52,870 bases of DNA, taken from the NCBI RefSeq assembly GCF_014163735.1, contig NZ_JACJDV010000022.1:1-52870 (forward strand), given 5' to 3'. Every line of letters starts with the position of its first letter. Position 1 is the stretch's first letter. Positions 34,782 through 46,461 of the stretch are shown here, in pieces. A program made the position numbers and the translations under genes. Source of the stretch: Shewanella sp. SR44-3 (GTDB taxonomy: Bacteria; Pseudomonadota; Gammaproteobacteria; Enterobacterales; Shewanellaceae). Under the pieces are notes generated by a model, which worked only from the letters and a program-made list of their open reading frames with translations, ran no database searches and had not been told where the DNA came from.

Positions 34782-35249
34782 ATGAAAGGCAACCCAGAAG
34801 TTATAGCAGCCTTAAATAGTCTGTTAACCGGCGAATTATCGGCAATGGATCAGTATTTTGTTCATGCTCACATGTATGATGACTGGGGGCTTGATTCCCT
34901 TTATGAGCGTATTGCCCATGAGTCAGATGATGAGAAAGTCCATGCCGCTAAATTAGTTCAACGTATTTTGTTTCTTGAAGGCACTCCTGATGTGGCTAGC
35001 CGTGAAGCGTTGAACATAGGTAAAGACGTCAAGGAAATGATGCAGAATGACCTTGATTACGAGTATAAGGTTGCTGAACATTTACGTGAAGTTATCGCAC
35101 TTTGTGAACAAAAAGGTGATTATCAGACCCGTGAAATTCTAGAAGTGTTATTAGATGATACCGAGTCAGATCACATGTACTGGCTTGAAAAGCAATTAGG
35201 CTTAATCGAACGTATCGGTATTCAGAACTATCTGCAGACCAAGATGTAA
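34782..35249 (+). CDS. bfr: Bacterioferritin subunit with ferroxidase site but no haem methionine
   Basis: A 155-residue bacterioferritin. It keeps Glu18, Glu51, His54, Glu94 (DLDYEYK), Glu127 and His130 (TESDH), so the iron-oxidising centre looks whole. The haem-ligand Met52 is Lys (HESDDEKVHAAK), so it cannot bind haem in the usual way. It carries its own AGGAG site and shares the Fur-controlled unit with the previous gene; a terminator follows. Confidence 0.94.
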   Translation: MKGNPEVIAALNSLLTGELSAMDQYFVHAHMYDDWGLDSLYERIAHESDDEKVHAAKLVQRILFLEGTPDVASREALNIGKDVKEMMQNDLDYEYKVAEHLREVIALCEQKGDYQTREILEVLLDDTESDHMYWLEKQLGLIERIGIQNYLQTKM

Positions 35250-35281
35250 GTTTGAGCGATTAAAGCTAGTCTTATCTAAAG

Positions 35282-35306
35282 GCCCAAGTTTAGCTTGGGC
35301 TTTTTT
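35282..35306 (+). terminator. Terminator after the bacterioferritin pair
   Basis: GCCCAAG/CTTGGGC stem with a 5-base loop and TTTTTT. Confidence 0.9.
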
Positions 35307-35421
35307 GTGACTGTTATATAAAAATTTATTAGCTGGGCACTAAACACTACACGCACTTTCTACAAAGCCTTAGCTTGTGTAATATTAATTAATTTCCCGC
35401 CGTCTTTCTTTAAGGTGAACC

Positions 35422-36240
35422 ATGAAACCCATTATTGCCAATTCTATGTTAAGCCTATTCGTTGCAACCGTCCTTAGCGGCTGTATCAGCACTCAATCGC
35501 CCACTGGTCGCAGTCAAACGTTACTGTTTTCTGAAACTCAAATGCAAAAAATGGGTGCAGAATCCTTTGCCTCTATGAAGCAAGAGCAGAAAGTCAGTAA
35601 AGATAAAGCCTTAACAACCTATGTTAATTGCGTTGCTAAGCGGATAACGGATGTGTTGCCTGGGGAGGCTATGCAGTGGGAGCTAGTGCTGTTTGAATCT
35701 GAACAGGTCAATGCGTTTGCGGTGCCAGGCGGCTTTATTGGGGTTTACACTGGCTTATTAAATGTTGCTAACACTCCAGATCAGTTAGCAACAGTGTTAG
35801 GTCACGAAGTGGCCCACGTATTAGCACATCACGGTAACGAGCAAGTGTCGCGGGCGCAGATGACTGGGATTGGCATTCAACTCGCGGACGCTGCACTTGG
35901 CGCTGGCGGCGTATCTAATAAAGACTTATATATGCAAGCCTTAGGATTAGGTGCCAAAGTGGGGTACATCTTACCCTTTGGCCGTGCTCAGGAAAGTGAA
36001 GCGGATGTCATGGGGCTTGAGTTAATGGCTAAGGCTGGCTTTGACCCTAGCCAGAGCATCGCTCTTTGGCAAAATATGGCTAAAGCTGGCGGTGCCCAAG
36101 GCCCTGAATTACTTTCGACCCATCCCTCAAATGATCGCCGCATTCAAGATTTGCAAGCGCTGCAAGGGAGCGTGACTCCTTTGTATCAAGCTGCTCGCGA
36201 AACGAATTTGGCTAAATGTATTCAGCCAAGCAAGAAATAG
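35422..36240 (+). CDS. M48-family zinc metalloprotease lipoprotein (LoiP/YcaL-like)
   Basis: A 272-residue periplasmic lipoprotein (lipobox VLSGC, cysteine at about residue 21) with the zinc motif HEVAH at 128-132 and the third-ligand helix ESEADVMGLELM at about 193. VNAFAVPGGFIGVYTGLL is the usual M48 entry. Such enzymes degrade damaged envelope proteins. It is a single gene; a strong site GGTGAACC precedes the ATG. Confidence 0.92.
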   Translation: MKPIIANSMLSLFVATVLSGCISTQSPTGRSQTLLFSETQMQKMGAESFASMKQEQKVSKDKALTTYVNCVAKRITDVLPGEAMQWELVLFESEQVNAFAVPGGFIGVYTGLLNVANTPDQLATVLGHEVAHVLAHHGNEQVSRAQMTGIGIQLADAALGAGGVSNKDLYMQALGLGAKVGYILPFGRAQESEADVMGLELMAKAGFDPSQSIALWQNMAKAGGAQGPELLSTHPSNDRRIQDLQALQGSVTPLYQAARETNLAKCIQPSKK

Positions 36241-36338
36241 CCAAATAGCAAAAAATAGCGATTTTTTTGCCAACATTGGTGATAAATCTGTGATAAACTC
36301 CCGTGAAATTTTTAACGTGAATTGAGAGTAAACTATTT

Positions 36339-36956
36339 ATGTCTGATATATTCAGCACTTTAGAGCAGCAAGCCAGTTACGGTGTAGGTCGTCAAATGGG
36401 CGAGCAATTAGCCGCCAATCCATTTGAAGGTATTGATATTTCTGCTGTACAAGCAGGCCTAGCCGATGCATTCGAAGGCAAAGAAAGTGCTGTGTCTATG
36501 GAAGACCTTCAAGTTGCCTTCACTGAAATCAGCCGTCGTCTGCAAGAAGCGCAAGAAGCTGCTGCTGATGCTGCTAGTGCAGAAGGCGAAGCCTTCCTTG
36601 CTGAAAATGCTAAGCGTGATGGCGTAGTAGTGACGGATTCAGGTCTTCAATATGAAGTATTAGTACAAGGTGAAGGCGAGAAGCCAACGCACGAGTCTAC
36701 AGTACGTACTCATTACCACGGTACCTTCATTAACGGTGATGTGTTCGATTCATCTGTGACACGTGGTCAGCCTGCCGAGTTCCCAGTATCGGGTGTTATC
36801 GCTGGTTGGACTGAAGCGCTACAGTTAATGCCTGTTGGCACTAAACTTAAATTATGTGTGCCTCACCACTTAGCTTACGGTGAGCGCGGCGCGGGAGCTT
36901 CCATTCCGCCATTCTCGACTTTAGTATTTGAAGTCGAGTTATTAGATATTATCTAA
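36339..36956 (+). CDS. fklB: FKBP-type peptidyl-prolyl isomerase
   Basis: The 205-residue protein has the helical dimerisation domain first (about 1-90: QASYGVGRQMGEQLAANPFEGID) and the FKBP domain last (about 110-205: VRTHYHGTFINGDVFDSS, GVIAGWTEALQLMPVG, LAYGERGAGASIPPFSTLVFEVELLDI). The lack of a signal peptide points to FklB (cytoplasm) rather than FkpA. It assists protein folding at proline bonds. A terminator follows. Confidence 0.94.
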   Translation: MSDIFSTLEQQASYGVGRQMGEQLAANPFEGIDISAVQAGLADAFEGKESAVSMEDLQVAFTEISRRLQEAQEAAADAASAEGEAFLAENAKRDGVVVTDSGLQYEVLVQGEGEKPTHESTVRTHYHGTFINGDVFDSSVTRGQPAEFPVSGVIAGWTEALQLMPVGTKLKLCVPHHLAYGERGAGASIPPFSTLVFEVELLDII

Positions 36957-36963
36957 GTTCATT

Positions 36964-36992
36964 AAAACGCCTAAGTTTACTTAGGCGTTTTT
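36964..36992 (+). terminator. Terminator after fklB
   Basis: Perfect 12-bp stem AAAACGCCTAAG/CTTAGGCGTTTT with TTTA loop. Confidence 0.92.
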
Positions 36993-37020
36993 GTATCTAG
37001 CGAATAAATTTAGACGTTGA

Positions 37021-37857
<837 letters not shown>

Positions 37858-37864
37858 TCGTTAT

Positions 37865-37890
37865 AAACCACCAATTGGTGGTTTTTTTTT
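37865..37890 (+). terminator. Terminator after dapB
   Basis: AAACCACCAATTGGTGGTTT followed by a long run of T. Confidence 0.9.
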
Positions 37891-38032
37891 AAACAAAAAC
37901 GCGCTAAAGGATTAGGCGTGCTAACTTAGGTGGCATAAATCAGCTTGAACTTGAGTTGATGACACATAAGTTGATAGGTTAATAACAAAATACATCATTT
38001 ACTTTTAATGTTTTGGCTCTTTGGAGGTCGCG

Positions 38033-39178
38033 TTGACACAGTCTGCCTTACTCGTACTCGAAGATGGAAGCGTTTTTTCTGGCACTGCAATAGGTGCTAA
38101 AGGAATGTCTGTTGGTGAAGTGGTATTTAATACTTCAATGACAGGTTATCAAGAAATTTTAACGGATCCTTCCTATTCTCGACAAATCGTTACCTTAACT
38201 TACCCGCATATAGGTAATACAGGTACCAATGAAGAAGACACAGAATCTACAGGAGTTCACGCCTGTGGCCTGATTATTCGTGACTTACCACTACTCGCAA
38301 GTAATTTCCGTAACCAGCAGTCATTAAGTGATTACTTGGTTGCTAATAATGTTGTTGGCATCGCCGATATTGATACCCGCAAGTTGACCCGTATTTTGCG
38401 TGAAAAGGGTGCCTTAGCGGGCTGCATCATGGTTGGCGAGATTGATGAGGCTAGAGCGTTAGTTCATGCCAAAGCTTTCCCAGGTCTTAAGGGCATGGAT
38501 TTAGCGAAAGAAGTGACCACAGATAAAGCCTATAACTGGCGTAATGGTAGTTGGCGTTTAGTGGGAGGCTTACCTCAAGATACCCCAAGTGATGAGCTGA
38601 AATACAAGGTCGTTGCCTATGACTATGGTGTAAAGCACAATATTTTACGCATGTTAGTGGACAGAGGTTGTGACGTGACTGTGGTTCCAGCACAAACGCC
38701 TGCAAGTGAAGTGTTAGCCATGAACCCTGATGGGGTGTTTTTATCCAATGGACCAGGTGATCCAGCACCTTGTACTTACGCTATTGAAGCCATTCAAGCT
38801 CTGTTAAAAACTGAGGTACCAATTTTTGGTATTTGTCTTGGTCATCAGTTGCTTGCGTTAGCCTCTGGTGCCAAAACCTTAAAAATGAAATTTGGTCACC
38901 ACGGTGCTAACCACCCAGTCAGCAATCTGGAAAAAGGCACTGTGATGATCACCAGTCAAAACCATGGTTTTGCTGCCGATGAAGCCACTTTGCCAGCCAA
39001 CATTAAAGTCACCCATAAGTCACTGTTTGATGGTTCACTCCAAGGTATTCACTTAACGGATAAGCCGGCGTTTAGTTTTCAGGGGCACCCTGAAGCCAGC
39101 CCTGGCCCAAATGATGCCGCGCCACTGTTCGATCACTTTATCGAGCTTATTGAACAATACCGTCAAAACGCTAAGTAA
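38033..39178 (+). CDS. carA: Carbamoyl-phosphate synthase, small (glutaminase) subunit
   Basis: The start is the TTG at 38033, giving [13 protein letters not shown] as in known CarA proteins, with GGAGG at 38023-38027; an earlier TTG at 38021 overlaps that site. The 381-residue subunit splits glutamine and sends ammonia to CarB. The class-I amidotransferase has the [12 protein letters not shown] nucleophile and the C-terminal [12 protein letters not shown] histidine and glutamate. No clear arginine or purine repressor box was seen upstream. Confidence 0.96.
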   Translation: MTQSALLVLEDGSVFSGTAIGAKGMSVGEVVFNTSMTGYQEILTDPSYSRQIVTLTYPHIGNTGTNEEDTESTGVHACGLIIRDLPLLASNFRNQQSLSDYLVANNVVGIADIDTRKLTRILREKGALAGCIMVGEIDEARALVHAKAFPGLKGMDLAKEVTTDKAYNWRNGSWRLVGGLPQDTPSDELKYKVVAYDYGVKHNILRMLVDRGCDVTVVPAQTPASEVLAMNPDGVFLSNGPGDPAPCTYAIEAIQALLKTEVPIFGICLGHQLLALASGAKTLKMKFGHHGANHPVSNLEKGTVMITSQNHGFAADEATLPANIKVTHKSLFDGSLQGIHLTDKPAFSFQGHPEASPGPNDAAPLFDHFIELIEQYRQNAK

Positions 39179-39205
39179 TCCGTTATCTGGGAGAAGAGAA
39201 AAGCA

Positions 39206-42200
39206 ATGCCAAAACGTACCGATATAAAAAGTATTCTTATCCTAGGGGCTGGTCCAATTGTGATTGGACAAGCATGTGAGTTTGATTACTCAGGTGCTCA
39301 AGCCTGTAAAGCGCTGCGTGAAGAGGGTTACCGCGTCATTCTGGTGAATTCAAATCCAGCGACCATAATGACAGATCCAGAAATGGCTGATGCAACCTAC
39401 ATCGAGCCTATTCACTGGGAAGTGGTGCGCAACATTATCGCCAAAGAACGTCCCGATGCGATATTACCTACTATGGGCGGACAAACCGCACTTAACTGCG
39501 CCTTGCAGCTTGAAGCCAAAGGGGTGTTAAAAGAGTTTAACGTCGAAATGATTGGCGCTACCGCCGATGCTATTGACAAGGCTGAAGATCGTAGCCGCTT
39601 CGACAAAGCCATGAAGGCCATTGGCCTTGATTGTCCTCGCGCAGGTATCGCCCATACTATGGATGAAGCTTATGGCGTATTGGACATGGTGGGCTTCCCT
39701 TGTATTATCCGCCCTTCATTTACCATGGGCGGCAGTGGCGGCGGTATCGCCTATAACAAGGAAGAGTTCGAAGAGATTTGTTCTCAAGGCTTAGACTTGT
39801 CACCGACCAATGAACTGCTTATTGATGAGTCGCTCATAGGTTGGAAAGAATATGAAATGGAAGTGGTGCGCGACAAAAATGATAACTGCATTATAGTCTG
39901 CGCCATTGAAAACTTCGACCCTATGGGCGTGCACACAGGTGATTCAATCACAGTGGCACCCGCGCAAACCTTAACCGACAAAGAATACCAGCTGATGCGT
40001 AATGCCTCACTTGCGGTATTGCGTGAGATTGGCGTGGAAACGGGTGGCTCGAACGTGCAGTTCGGTATTTGCCCTGAAACTGGCCGCATGGTCATTATCG
40101 AGATGAACCCTAGGGTGTCGCGCTCATCAGCGCTGGCGTCTAAAGCCACGGGTTTCCCTATCGCCAAAGTGGCTGCCAAATTGGCCGTGGGCTTTACCTT
40201 AGATGAATTGATGAATGACATCACAGGTGGTCGCACCCCAGCCTCATTTGAACCTGCGATTGATTATGTTGTTACTAAGATCCCTCGTTTTAACTTTGAA
40301 AAATTTGCCGGTGCTAACGACAGATTAACCACTCAGATGAAATCCGTGGGTGAAGTGATGGCCATTGGCCGTACTTTCCAAGAGTCACTGCAAAAAGCCC
40401 TTCGCGGCCTTGAAGTGTCTCGTAATGGTTTCGATCCTATCGTGGATTTAGCAACAACCGATGCCATGACCCGTATTCGTCATGAACTTAAAGAGCCTGG
40501 CGCTGATCGTATTTGGTACATAGCCGATGCTTTTAGAGCTGGCTTATCATGTGATGAAGTGTTTACGCTGACGAATATCGATCTTTGGTTTCTGGTGCAA
40601 ATAGAAGAGCTTATCAAGCTTGAGTCCGAAGTTGCAGAAGCCGGTATGTCAGGTTTAAATGCGGACTTCTTGCGTAAATTGAAGCGTAAAGGCTTTGCCG
40701 ATGCTCGCTTAGCTGCTGTGCTTGGGGTGAGTGAATCTGAAGTGCGTAAGCTGCGTCACAAGTACAGCCTTCACCCTGTATACAAACGTGTCGATACCTG
40801 TGCTGCTGAATTTGCAACCGATACCGCCTACATGTACTCAACCTATGAAGATGAGTGTGAGGCACTGCCTTCAAATCGTGACAAAATCATGATTTTAGGT
40901 GGCGGTCCAAACCGTATTGGTCAGGGTATCGAGTTTGATTATTGCTGCGTTCATGCCGCATTAGCGCTACGTGAAGACGGTTATGAAACCATTATGGTTA
41001 ACTGTAACCCTGAAACCGTATCTACCGATTATGACACTTCGGACAGACTTTATTTTGAGCCAGTGACATTAGAAGATGTGCTTGAAATCGTCCGCATCGA
41101 GAAGCCAAATGGCGTTATCGTGCAGTACGGTGGTCAAACGCCACTTAAACTTGCTCGCGAGTTAGAAGCTGCAGGTGTGCCGATTATTGGTACTAGCCCA
41201 GATGCTATCGACAGAGCTGAGGACAGAGAGCGTTTCCAGCAAGCCATTCAACGTCTGAACATGAAGCAGCCAGAAAATGCGACTGTGACTACCGTTGAAA
41301 GTGCGGTAATTGAAGGCGAAAAGATTGGCTATCCATTAGTGGTGCGTCCCTCTTACGTTCTTGGCGGCCGCGCGATGGAAATCGTTTACGACAAGCAAGA
41401 TTTACTGCGCTATTTCAACGAGGCTGTGAGCGTGTCTAACGCCTCACCGGTACTGTTGGATCACTTTTTAGATGATGCTATTGAAGTGGATATTGATGCG
41501 ATTTGCGATGGCGAGACTGTAGTAGTTGGCGCCATCATGGAGCACATCGAGCAAGCGGGCGTTCATTCAGGTGACTCAGGTTGTTCATTGCCACCGTATA
41601 CCTTGAGCCAAGCGATTCAAGATGAGATGCGAGTACAAGTGTCTAAATTGGCGTTTGAGCTTGGCGTTGTGGGCTTGATGAACGTGCAGTTCGCGGTTAA
41701 AGATAACCAAATCTACATGATTGAAGTTAATCCACGCGCTGCCCGTACTGTGCCTTTTGTTTCTAAAGCGACTGGCGTGCCACTGGCTAAGATTGCAGCC
41801 CGTGTCATGGCGGGACAAAGCCTTATTCAGCAAGGCTTTACCAAAGAAGTTATTCCACCTTTTTACTCGGTTAAAGAAGTGGTATTGCCGTTTAACAAGT
41901 TCCCAGGTGTTGATCCACTACTAGGGCCAGAAATGCGCTCAACGGGTGAAGTCATGGGGGTAGGTAATACCTTTGCCGAGGCTTATGCTAAGGCGCAGCT
42001 AGGGGCAACATCTGAAGTACCTAAATCAGGACGTGCGCTATTGTCTGTACGTAACAGCGATAAAAAGCGTGTTGCTGATTTAGCGGCTAAGTTAATTGAA
42101 CTTGGCTATCAAATTGACGCCACCCACGGTACGGCAATTGTGCTAGGTGAGGCCGGGATTAACCCACGTTTAGTGAATAAGGTCCACGAAGGTCGTCCTC

Positions 42201-42433
42201 ATATTCTTGACCGTATTAAGAATGGTGAATACACCTACATAGTGAACACTACTGAAGGGCGTCAAGCCATTGAAGACTCACGTCAAATTCGCCGCGGAGC
42301 CCTGCGCTACAAGGTGAATTATACCACCACGCTAAACGCGGCATTTGCAACTTGCATGGCGCACTCTGCTGATGACAGGAGCCAGGTGAGTTCCTTGCAA
42401 GAACTGCATCAAAGGGTATTGAATAAAGCATAA
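39206..42433 (+). CDS. carB: Carbamoyl-phosphate synthase, large subunit
   Basis: A 1075-residue enzyme with two homologous ATP-grasp halves (about 1-400 and 555-935), an oligomerisation domain between and a C-terminal allosteric domain. Both halves carry the start [17 protein letters not shown] / [17 protein letters not shown] and the [23 protein letters not shown] metal site. It makes carbamoyl phosphate for arginine and pyrimidines. It begins 27 bases after carA. Confidence 0.98.
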   Translation: MPKRTDIKSILILGAGPIVIGQACEFDYSGAQACKALREEGYRVILVNSNPATIMTDPEMADATYIEPIHWEVVRNIIAKERPDAILPTMGGQTALNCALQLEAKGVLKEFNVEMIGATADAIDKAEDRSRFDKAMKAIGLDCPRAGIAHTMDEAYGVLDMVGFPCIIRPSFTMGGSGGGIAYNKEEFEEICSQGLDLSPTNELLIDESLIGWKEYEMEVVRDKNDNCIIVCAIENFDPMGVHTGDSITVAPAQTLTDKEYQLMRNASLAVLREIGVETGGSNVQFGICPETGRMVIIEMNPRVSRSSALASKATGFPIAKVAAKLAVGFTLDELMNDITGGRTPASFEPAIDYVVTKIPRFNFEKFAGANDRLTTQMKSVGEVMAIGRTFQESLQKALRGLEVSRNGFDPIVDLATTDAMTRIRHELKEPGADRIWYIADAFRAGLSCDEVFTLTNIDLWFLVQIEELIKLESEVAEAGMSGLNADFLRKLKRKGFADARLAAVLGVSESEVRKLRHKYSLHPVYKRVDTCAAEFATDTAYMYSTYEDECEALPSNRDKIMILGGGPNRIGQGIEFDYCCVHAALALREDGYETIMVNCNPETVSTDYDTSDRLYFEPVTLEDVLEIVRIEKPNGVIVQYGGQTPLKLARELEAAGVPIIGTSPDAIDRAEDRERFQQAIQRLNMKQPENATVTTVESAVIEGEKIGYPLVVRPSYVLGGRAMEIVYDKQDLLRYFNEAVSVSNASPVLLDHFLDDAIEVDIDAICDGETVVVGAIMEHIEQAGVHSGDSGCSLPPYTLSQAIQDEMRVQVSKLAFELGVVGLMNVQFAVKDNQIYMIEVNPRAARTVPFVSKATGVPLAKIAARVMAGQSLIQQGFTKEVIPPFYSVKEVVLPFNKFPGVDPLLGPEMRSTGEVMGVGNTFAEAYAKAQLGATSEVPKSGRALLSVRNSDKKRVADLAAKLIELGYQIDATHGTAIVLGEAGINPRLVNKVHEGRPHILDRIKNGEYTYIVNTTEGRQAIEDSRQIRRGALRYKVNYTTTLNAAFATCMAHSADDRSQVSSLQELHQRVLNKA

Positions 42434-42453
42434 GCTTGATAAGTCGTTAAATA

Positions 42454-42481
42454 AAAGGTCGCCTCAGGGCGGCCTTTTTTT
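42454..42481 (+). terminator. Terminator after carAB
   Basis: AAAGGTCGCC/GGCGGCCTTT stem (one G-T pair) with a T run. Confidence 0.9.
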
Positions 42482-42701
42482 ATGATCTATGACTAGCAAG
42501 TCGCTTAAAGCTTAGGTAAGCTGTCGGCAATTATTTGATCCATTACTAGTACGAATACCATTTTGAAAAAAATCGGCTTATCGAGCATCAAAGATAAGTC
42601 ATGGTATCACTGCCATGGTGGCGTTTTGTGAACTAGTAAACTGTATTGCTCACTAGGGCGATAGAGTATGTTTTTGTTTCTAAAGGAGACTTAAGGCAAT
42701 T

Positions 42702-43178
42702 ATGAGTAAAGTTCCTATGACAGTAGTGGGCGCAGACCAACTACGTAAAGAATTAGAATTTTTAAAATTTGATCGTCGTCCTAAGATCACTGAAGCCATA
42801 GCTTCGGCCCGTGAGCTCGGGGATTTAAAAGAAAATGCCGAATATCACGCAGCCCGTGAAGATCAGGGGATTTGTGAAGCTCGTATTCGTGATATCGAAG
42901 GCAAGTTATCGAATGCACAGATCATTGATGTGACAAAAATTGAAAATGCTGGCCGAGTGATCTTTGGCACCACAGTGACAATTTTGAACCTTGAAACCGA
43001 TGCTGAAGTAAAATACCGCATAGTGGGTGATGATGAAGCTGATATTAAGCAGAACCTGATCTCAGTGAATTCACCGATTGCCCGTGGCCTTATTGGCAAA
43101 AACGAAGGCGATGAAGTGTCTATTACTACACCAGGTGGCTTAACTGATTACGAAATTATTGCGGTTGAGTACATTTAG
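42702..43178 (+). CDS. greA: Transcription elongation factor GreA
   Basis: A 158-residue factor that helps RNA polymerase cut backtracked RNA. The N-terminal coiled coil (about 1-75) has the acidic tip in [21 protein letters not shown], and the C-terminal FKBP-like domain ends in [27 protein letters not shown]. The upstream 268 bases hold the carB terminator and AT-rich DNA with no gene. Confidence 0.97.
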   Translation: MSKVPMTVVGADQLRKELEFLKFDRRPKITEAIASARELGDLKENAEYHAAREDQGICEARIRDIEGKLSNAQIIDVTKIENAGRVIFGTTVTILNLETDAEVKYRIVGDDEADIKQNLISVNSPIARGLIGKNEGDEVSITTPGGLTDYEIIAVEYI

Positions 43179-43239
43179 TTGCACTTTTCTGGAGCTGTTT
43201 AGCTCATAAGTACTTGGCTTTTATGCTGAGGAAGATAAC

Positions 43240-43273
43240 AATAAGGCCACTGAATTCAGTGGCCTTATTTTTG
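43240..43273. terminator. Bidirectional terminator between greA and yhbY
   Basis: A 30-base perfect palindrome (AATAAGGCCACTGAA and its complement) with a T run on the plus strand. It can serve both converging genes. Confidence 0.9.
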
Positions 43274-43331
43274 CTTGCTGATAACTCAGGTGTTTAGGTG
43301 TGTGCCTAAAAGTATTCCCGAATAATCAATA

Positions 43332-43631
43332 TTATTTGGTTTTTGGTAAGGCGATTTTCATTTCTTGAGAATGACGGAAAAGCACCAACACGTGACCAAT
43401 AACTTGAACTTTAGCTGACTGAGTTTCACGCACGATAGCATCGACTATAGCGTTTTTAAGTTCTCTATCGGCGCCAGCGACTTTAACTTTGATAAGTTCA
43501 TGGTGTGTTAACGCGCTGTCAATTTCAGCTAGAACACCTTCAGTCAAACCATTGGCACCCAGCATGACCACTGGCTTAAGATTATGCGCCAGGCCTTTTA
43601 AATGCTGTTTTTGTTTGGTTGTTAAGTTCAT
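43332..43631 (-). CDS. yhbY: CRM-domain ribosome assembly RNA-binding protein
   Basis: The ATG at 43631 gives a 99-residue protein starting MNLTTKQKQHLKGLAHNLKPVVMLGANGLTEGV; the GANGL-type loop is the RNA-binding motif of the CRM fold. It binds pre-50S particles. It diverges from rlmE, the usual yhbY/rlmE-ftsH arrangement. Confidence 0.95.
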   Translation of the reverse strand: MNLTTKQKQHLKGLAHNLKPVVMLGANGLTEGVLAEIDSALTHHELIKVKVAGADRELKNAIVDAIVRETQSAKVQVIGHVLVLFRHSQEMKIALPKTK

Positions 43632-43721
43632 TTCTACCAACTTTTGCTGAGTTACTATTGAAAAGCCGCTATTCTACCCTTATATAAGCTCTGTGTAACT
43701 CTCAATTGTTATGGAATTTGA

Positions 43722-44351
43722 ATGTCAGCTAAAAAACGAACCGCCAGCTCAGCCCGCTGGATGCAAGAACATTTTGATGATCACTATGTCAAACTCGCAC
43801 AGAAAAGGGGGCTAAGGTCACGTGCTGCATTTAAGTTAGAAGAAATTCAGCTAAAAGATCAGCTTATTCGCCAAGGTATGACAGTGGTGGATTTAGGTGC
43901 AGCCCCTGGCGGCTGGTCACAAATAGCGGTTAAATTAGCTGGTGATAAAGGCAAGGTTATTGCCTGTGATATTTTACCTATGGATCCCATCGTTGGTGTC
44001 GACTTTTTACAAGGCGACTTCCGCGAAGAAAAGGTACTCAATGCGCTGCTTGACAGGGTAGGTGAGGACAAGGTTGATGTGGTACTATCGGACATGGCTC
44101 CCAATATGAGCGGTTCCGATGGTGTTGATCAGCCTAGAGCTATGTACTTGGTTGAATTAGCATTAGATATGTGTCATCAAGTATTGGCGCCAAATGGCTG
44201 TTTTGCCGTCAAAGTCTTTCAGGGGGAAGGCTTTGATGACTATATAAAATCAGTTAAAGAAGCATTTAAAACCGTAAAAACGCGCAAACCAGACTCCTCT
44301 CGCGCCCGTTCTCGGGAAGTCTATCTAGTAGCGACTGGATACAAGTTGTAG
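43722..44351 (+). CDS. rlmE: 23S rRNA (uridine-2552-2'-O)-methyltransferase
   Basis: A 209-residue SAM-dependent methyltransferase. The SAM motif [15 protein letters not shown], the catalytic Asp in [10 protein letters not shown], the Lys in [12 protein letters not shown] and the final Glu in [12 protein letters not shown] make up the K-D-K-E set. It finishes the 50S A-loop and is followed by ftsH, as in enterobacteria. Confidence 0.97.
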   Translation: MSAKKRTASSARWMQEHFDDHYVKLAQKRGLRSRAAFKLEEIQLKDQLIRQGMTVVDLGAAPGGWSQIAVKLAGDKGKVIACDILPMDPIVGVDFLQGDFREEKVLNALLDRVGEDKVDVVLSDMAPNMSGSDGVDQPRAMYLVELALDMCHQVLAPNGCFAVKVFQGEGFDDYIKSVKEAFKTVKTRKPDSSRARSREVYLVATGYKL

Positions 44352-44396
44352 TAGTCTAATCTTAATCATCGCAAGACTTGAACGAGGTCTAGTAAT

Positions 44397-46370
44397 TTGA
44401 GTGACATGGCAAAAAATTTAATTCTCTGGGTCGTCATCGCTGTAGTATTGATGTCGGTATTTCAGGGTTATTCCCCCTCTTCTTCGAATTCGCAGAAGAT
44501 GGATTATTCCACCTTTTTAGACAGTGTTCGTGGTGGGCAAATAAATACGGTTGAAATTAAAAGTGATCAACGAACAATCGAAGGCACTAAGCGTACTGGT
44601 GAGAAGTTTGTCACCATCATGCCTATGTATGACCAAGATTTGATCAACGACCTTGACCGTAAAGGCATCACGATGAAAGGTCAAGAAGCTGAAGAATCAA
44701 GCTTTTTGACTCAAATCTTTATTTCTTGGTTCCCAATGTTACTGCTTATCGGTGTGTGGATATTCTTCATGCGTCAGATGCAAGGTGGTGGCGGTAAGGG
44801 CGCAATGTCATTTGGCAAGAGTAAAGCCAAATTGATGAGTGAAGATCAAATCAAAACCACCTTTGCTGATGTGGCGGGTTGTGATGAAGCCAAAGAAGAA
44901 GTAAAAGAATTAGTGGATTACTTACGTGACCCCACTAAATTCCAGAAATTAGGCGGCCGCATTCCAACAGGAGTCTTGATGGTGGGGCAACCTGGTACGG
45001 GTAAAACTTTACTCGCAAAAGCCATTGCTGGTGAATCCAAGGTACCATTCTTTACTATTTCAGGTTCTGATTTCGTGGAAATGTTTGTCGGTGTTGGTGC
45101 ATCTCGCGTGCGTGACATGTTCGAACAAGCGAAAAAATCATCACCCTGTATCATCTTTATCGACGAAATCGATGCTGTAGGTCGCCAACGTGGTGCTGGT
45201 GTGGGTGGTGGTCATGATGAACGTGAGCAAACCTTAAACCAGATGCTGGTTGAGATGGATGGCTTTGAAGGTAACGAAGGCGTAATCGTTATCGCAGCCA
45301 CTAACCGTCCTGATGTATTGGATTCGGCGTTATTGCGCCCAGGTCGATTCGATCGCCAAGTGGTTGTTGGCTTGCCTGATGTTCGCGGCCGTGAACAAAT
45401 TTTGAAAGTGCACATGCGTAAAGTGCCATTATCAGATGATGTTAAAGCCAGCGTTATTGCTCGTGGTACCCCAGGGTTTTCAGGTGCAGACCTTGCTAAC
45501 TTAGTAAACGAAGCGGCCTTGTTTGCTGCCCGTGGCAATCGCCGTGTAGTGGGAATGGAAGAGTTCGAACGTGCTAAAGATAAAATCATGATGGGTGCAG
45601 AGCGCCGCTCTATGGTGATGTCAGAAGCTGAAAAAGAAATGACTGCTTACCATGAAGCTGGGCATGCCATAGTAGGCTGTTTAGTGCCTGAGCACGATCC
45701 TGTGCACAAGGTCACTATTATTCCTCGTGGTCGAGCTTTGGGGGTGACGTTCTTCTTACCAGTGGCCGATGCCATTAGTCAGAGCCGCCTCAAGCTTGAA
45801 TCGCAAATATCAGTAGCCTATGGCGGCCGTCTTGCAGAAGAACTGATTTATGGCAGTGATAAAGTGTCAACTGGCGCATCACAAGACATCAAATATGCAA
45901 CGTCTATTGCGCGTAATATGGTGACTCAGTGGGGCTTCTCAGACAAACTAGGTCCATTGCTATACGCAGAGGAAGATAATGAAGTTTTCTTAGGTCGTAG
46001 CATGGGTAAATCTAAGGCTATGTCTGATGACACTGCGACTATCATCGATGCTGAAATCAAAGCCTTTATTGATAAAAATTACGCCAGAGCTCAACGGTTA
46101 CTTAACGAAAACATGGATATCTTACACGCGATGAAAGATGCCTTGATGAAGTATGAAACCATTGACTCATTACAAATTGATGATTTGATGAATCGCCGTG
46201 AAGTTCGTCTTCCTGCTGAATGGCAAAAAGATGAAGCATCAGATGATGACAGTAATACGCCTAAGTCAAAAGCAGAGGCTGATGATGTTAAAAAGGCTGA
46301 TGCTAGCGCGGACAGCGATGTTGATACTGAAACTAAAGTTGATGATGCCGATGGCACGCCCGCTAAGTAA
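44397..46370 (+). CDS. ftsH: ATP-dependent zinc metalloprotease FtsH
   Basis: The start is probably the TTG at 44397, 9 bases after GAGG; the ATG at 44406 is too far from that site. The 657-residue membrane protease has two spans (about 7-25 and 103-124), a Walker A GQPGTGKT at 197-204, Walker [12 protein letters not shown], second region of homology and the zinc motif HEAGH at 419-423. The tail (about 615-657) is rich in Asp, Lys and Ala. It degrades short-lived and misassembled proteins, such as LpxC and sigma-32 in relatives. Confidence 0.97.
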   Translation: MSDMAKNLILWVVIAVVLMSVFQGYSPSSSNSQKMDYSTFLDSVRGGQINTVEIKSDQRTIEGTKRTGEKFVTIMPMYDQDLINDLDRKGITMKGQEAEESSFLTQIFISWFPMLLLIGVWIFFMRQMQGGGGKGAMSFGKSKAKLMSEDQIKTTFADVAGCDEAKEEVKELVDYLRDPTKFQKLGGRIPTGVLMVGQPGTGKTLLAKAIAGESKVPFFTISGSDFVEMFVGVGASRVRDMFEQAKKSSPCIIFIDEIDAVGRQRGAGVGGGHDEREQTLNQMLVEMDGFEGNEGVIVIAATNRPDVLDSALLRPGRFDRQVVVGLPDVRGREQILKVHMRKVPLSDDVKASVIARGTPGFSGADLANLVNEAALFAARGNRRVVGMEEFERAKDKIMMGAERRSMVMSEAEKEMTAYHEAGHAIVGCLVPEHDPVHKVTIIPRGRALGVTFFLPVADAISQSRLKLESQISVAYGGRLAEELIYGSDKVSTGASQDIKYATSIARNMVTQWGFSDKLGPLLYAEEDNEVFLGRSMGKSKAMSDDTATIIDAEIKAFIDKNYARAQRLLNENMDILHAMKDALMKYETIDSLQIDDLMNRREVRLPAEWQKDEASDDDSNTPKSKAEADDVKKADASADSDVDTETKVDDADGTPAK

Positions 46371-46387
46371 TCCTTGAGATTAATGAA

Positions 46388-46417
46388 GAAAACCCCGTTT
46401 AGGGGTTTTCTTGTTTC
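46388..46417 (+). terminator. Terminator after ftsH
   Basis: Perfect 9-bp stem GAAAACCCC/GGGGTTTTC with GTTTA loop; the T-run is interrupted. Confidence 0.8.
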
Positions 46418-46461
46418 TATAAGGCTACAAACTAACGGTAAATCGGCGCAATGGATAAAAA

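Noticed and set aside
40614..40874. Minus-strand reading frames inside carB
   Set aside because: They are antisense shadows of a conserved coding region and have no ribosome-binding sites.
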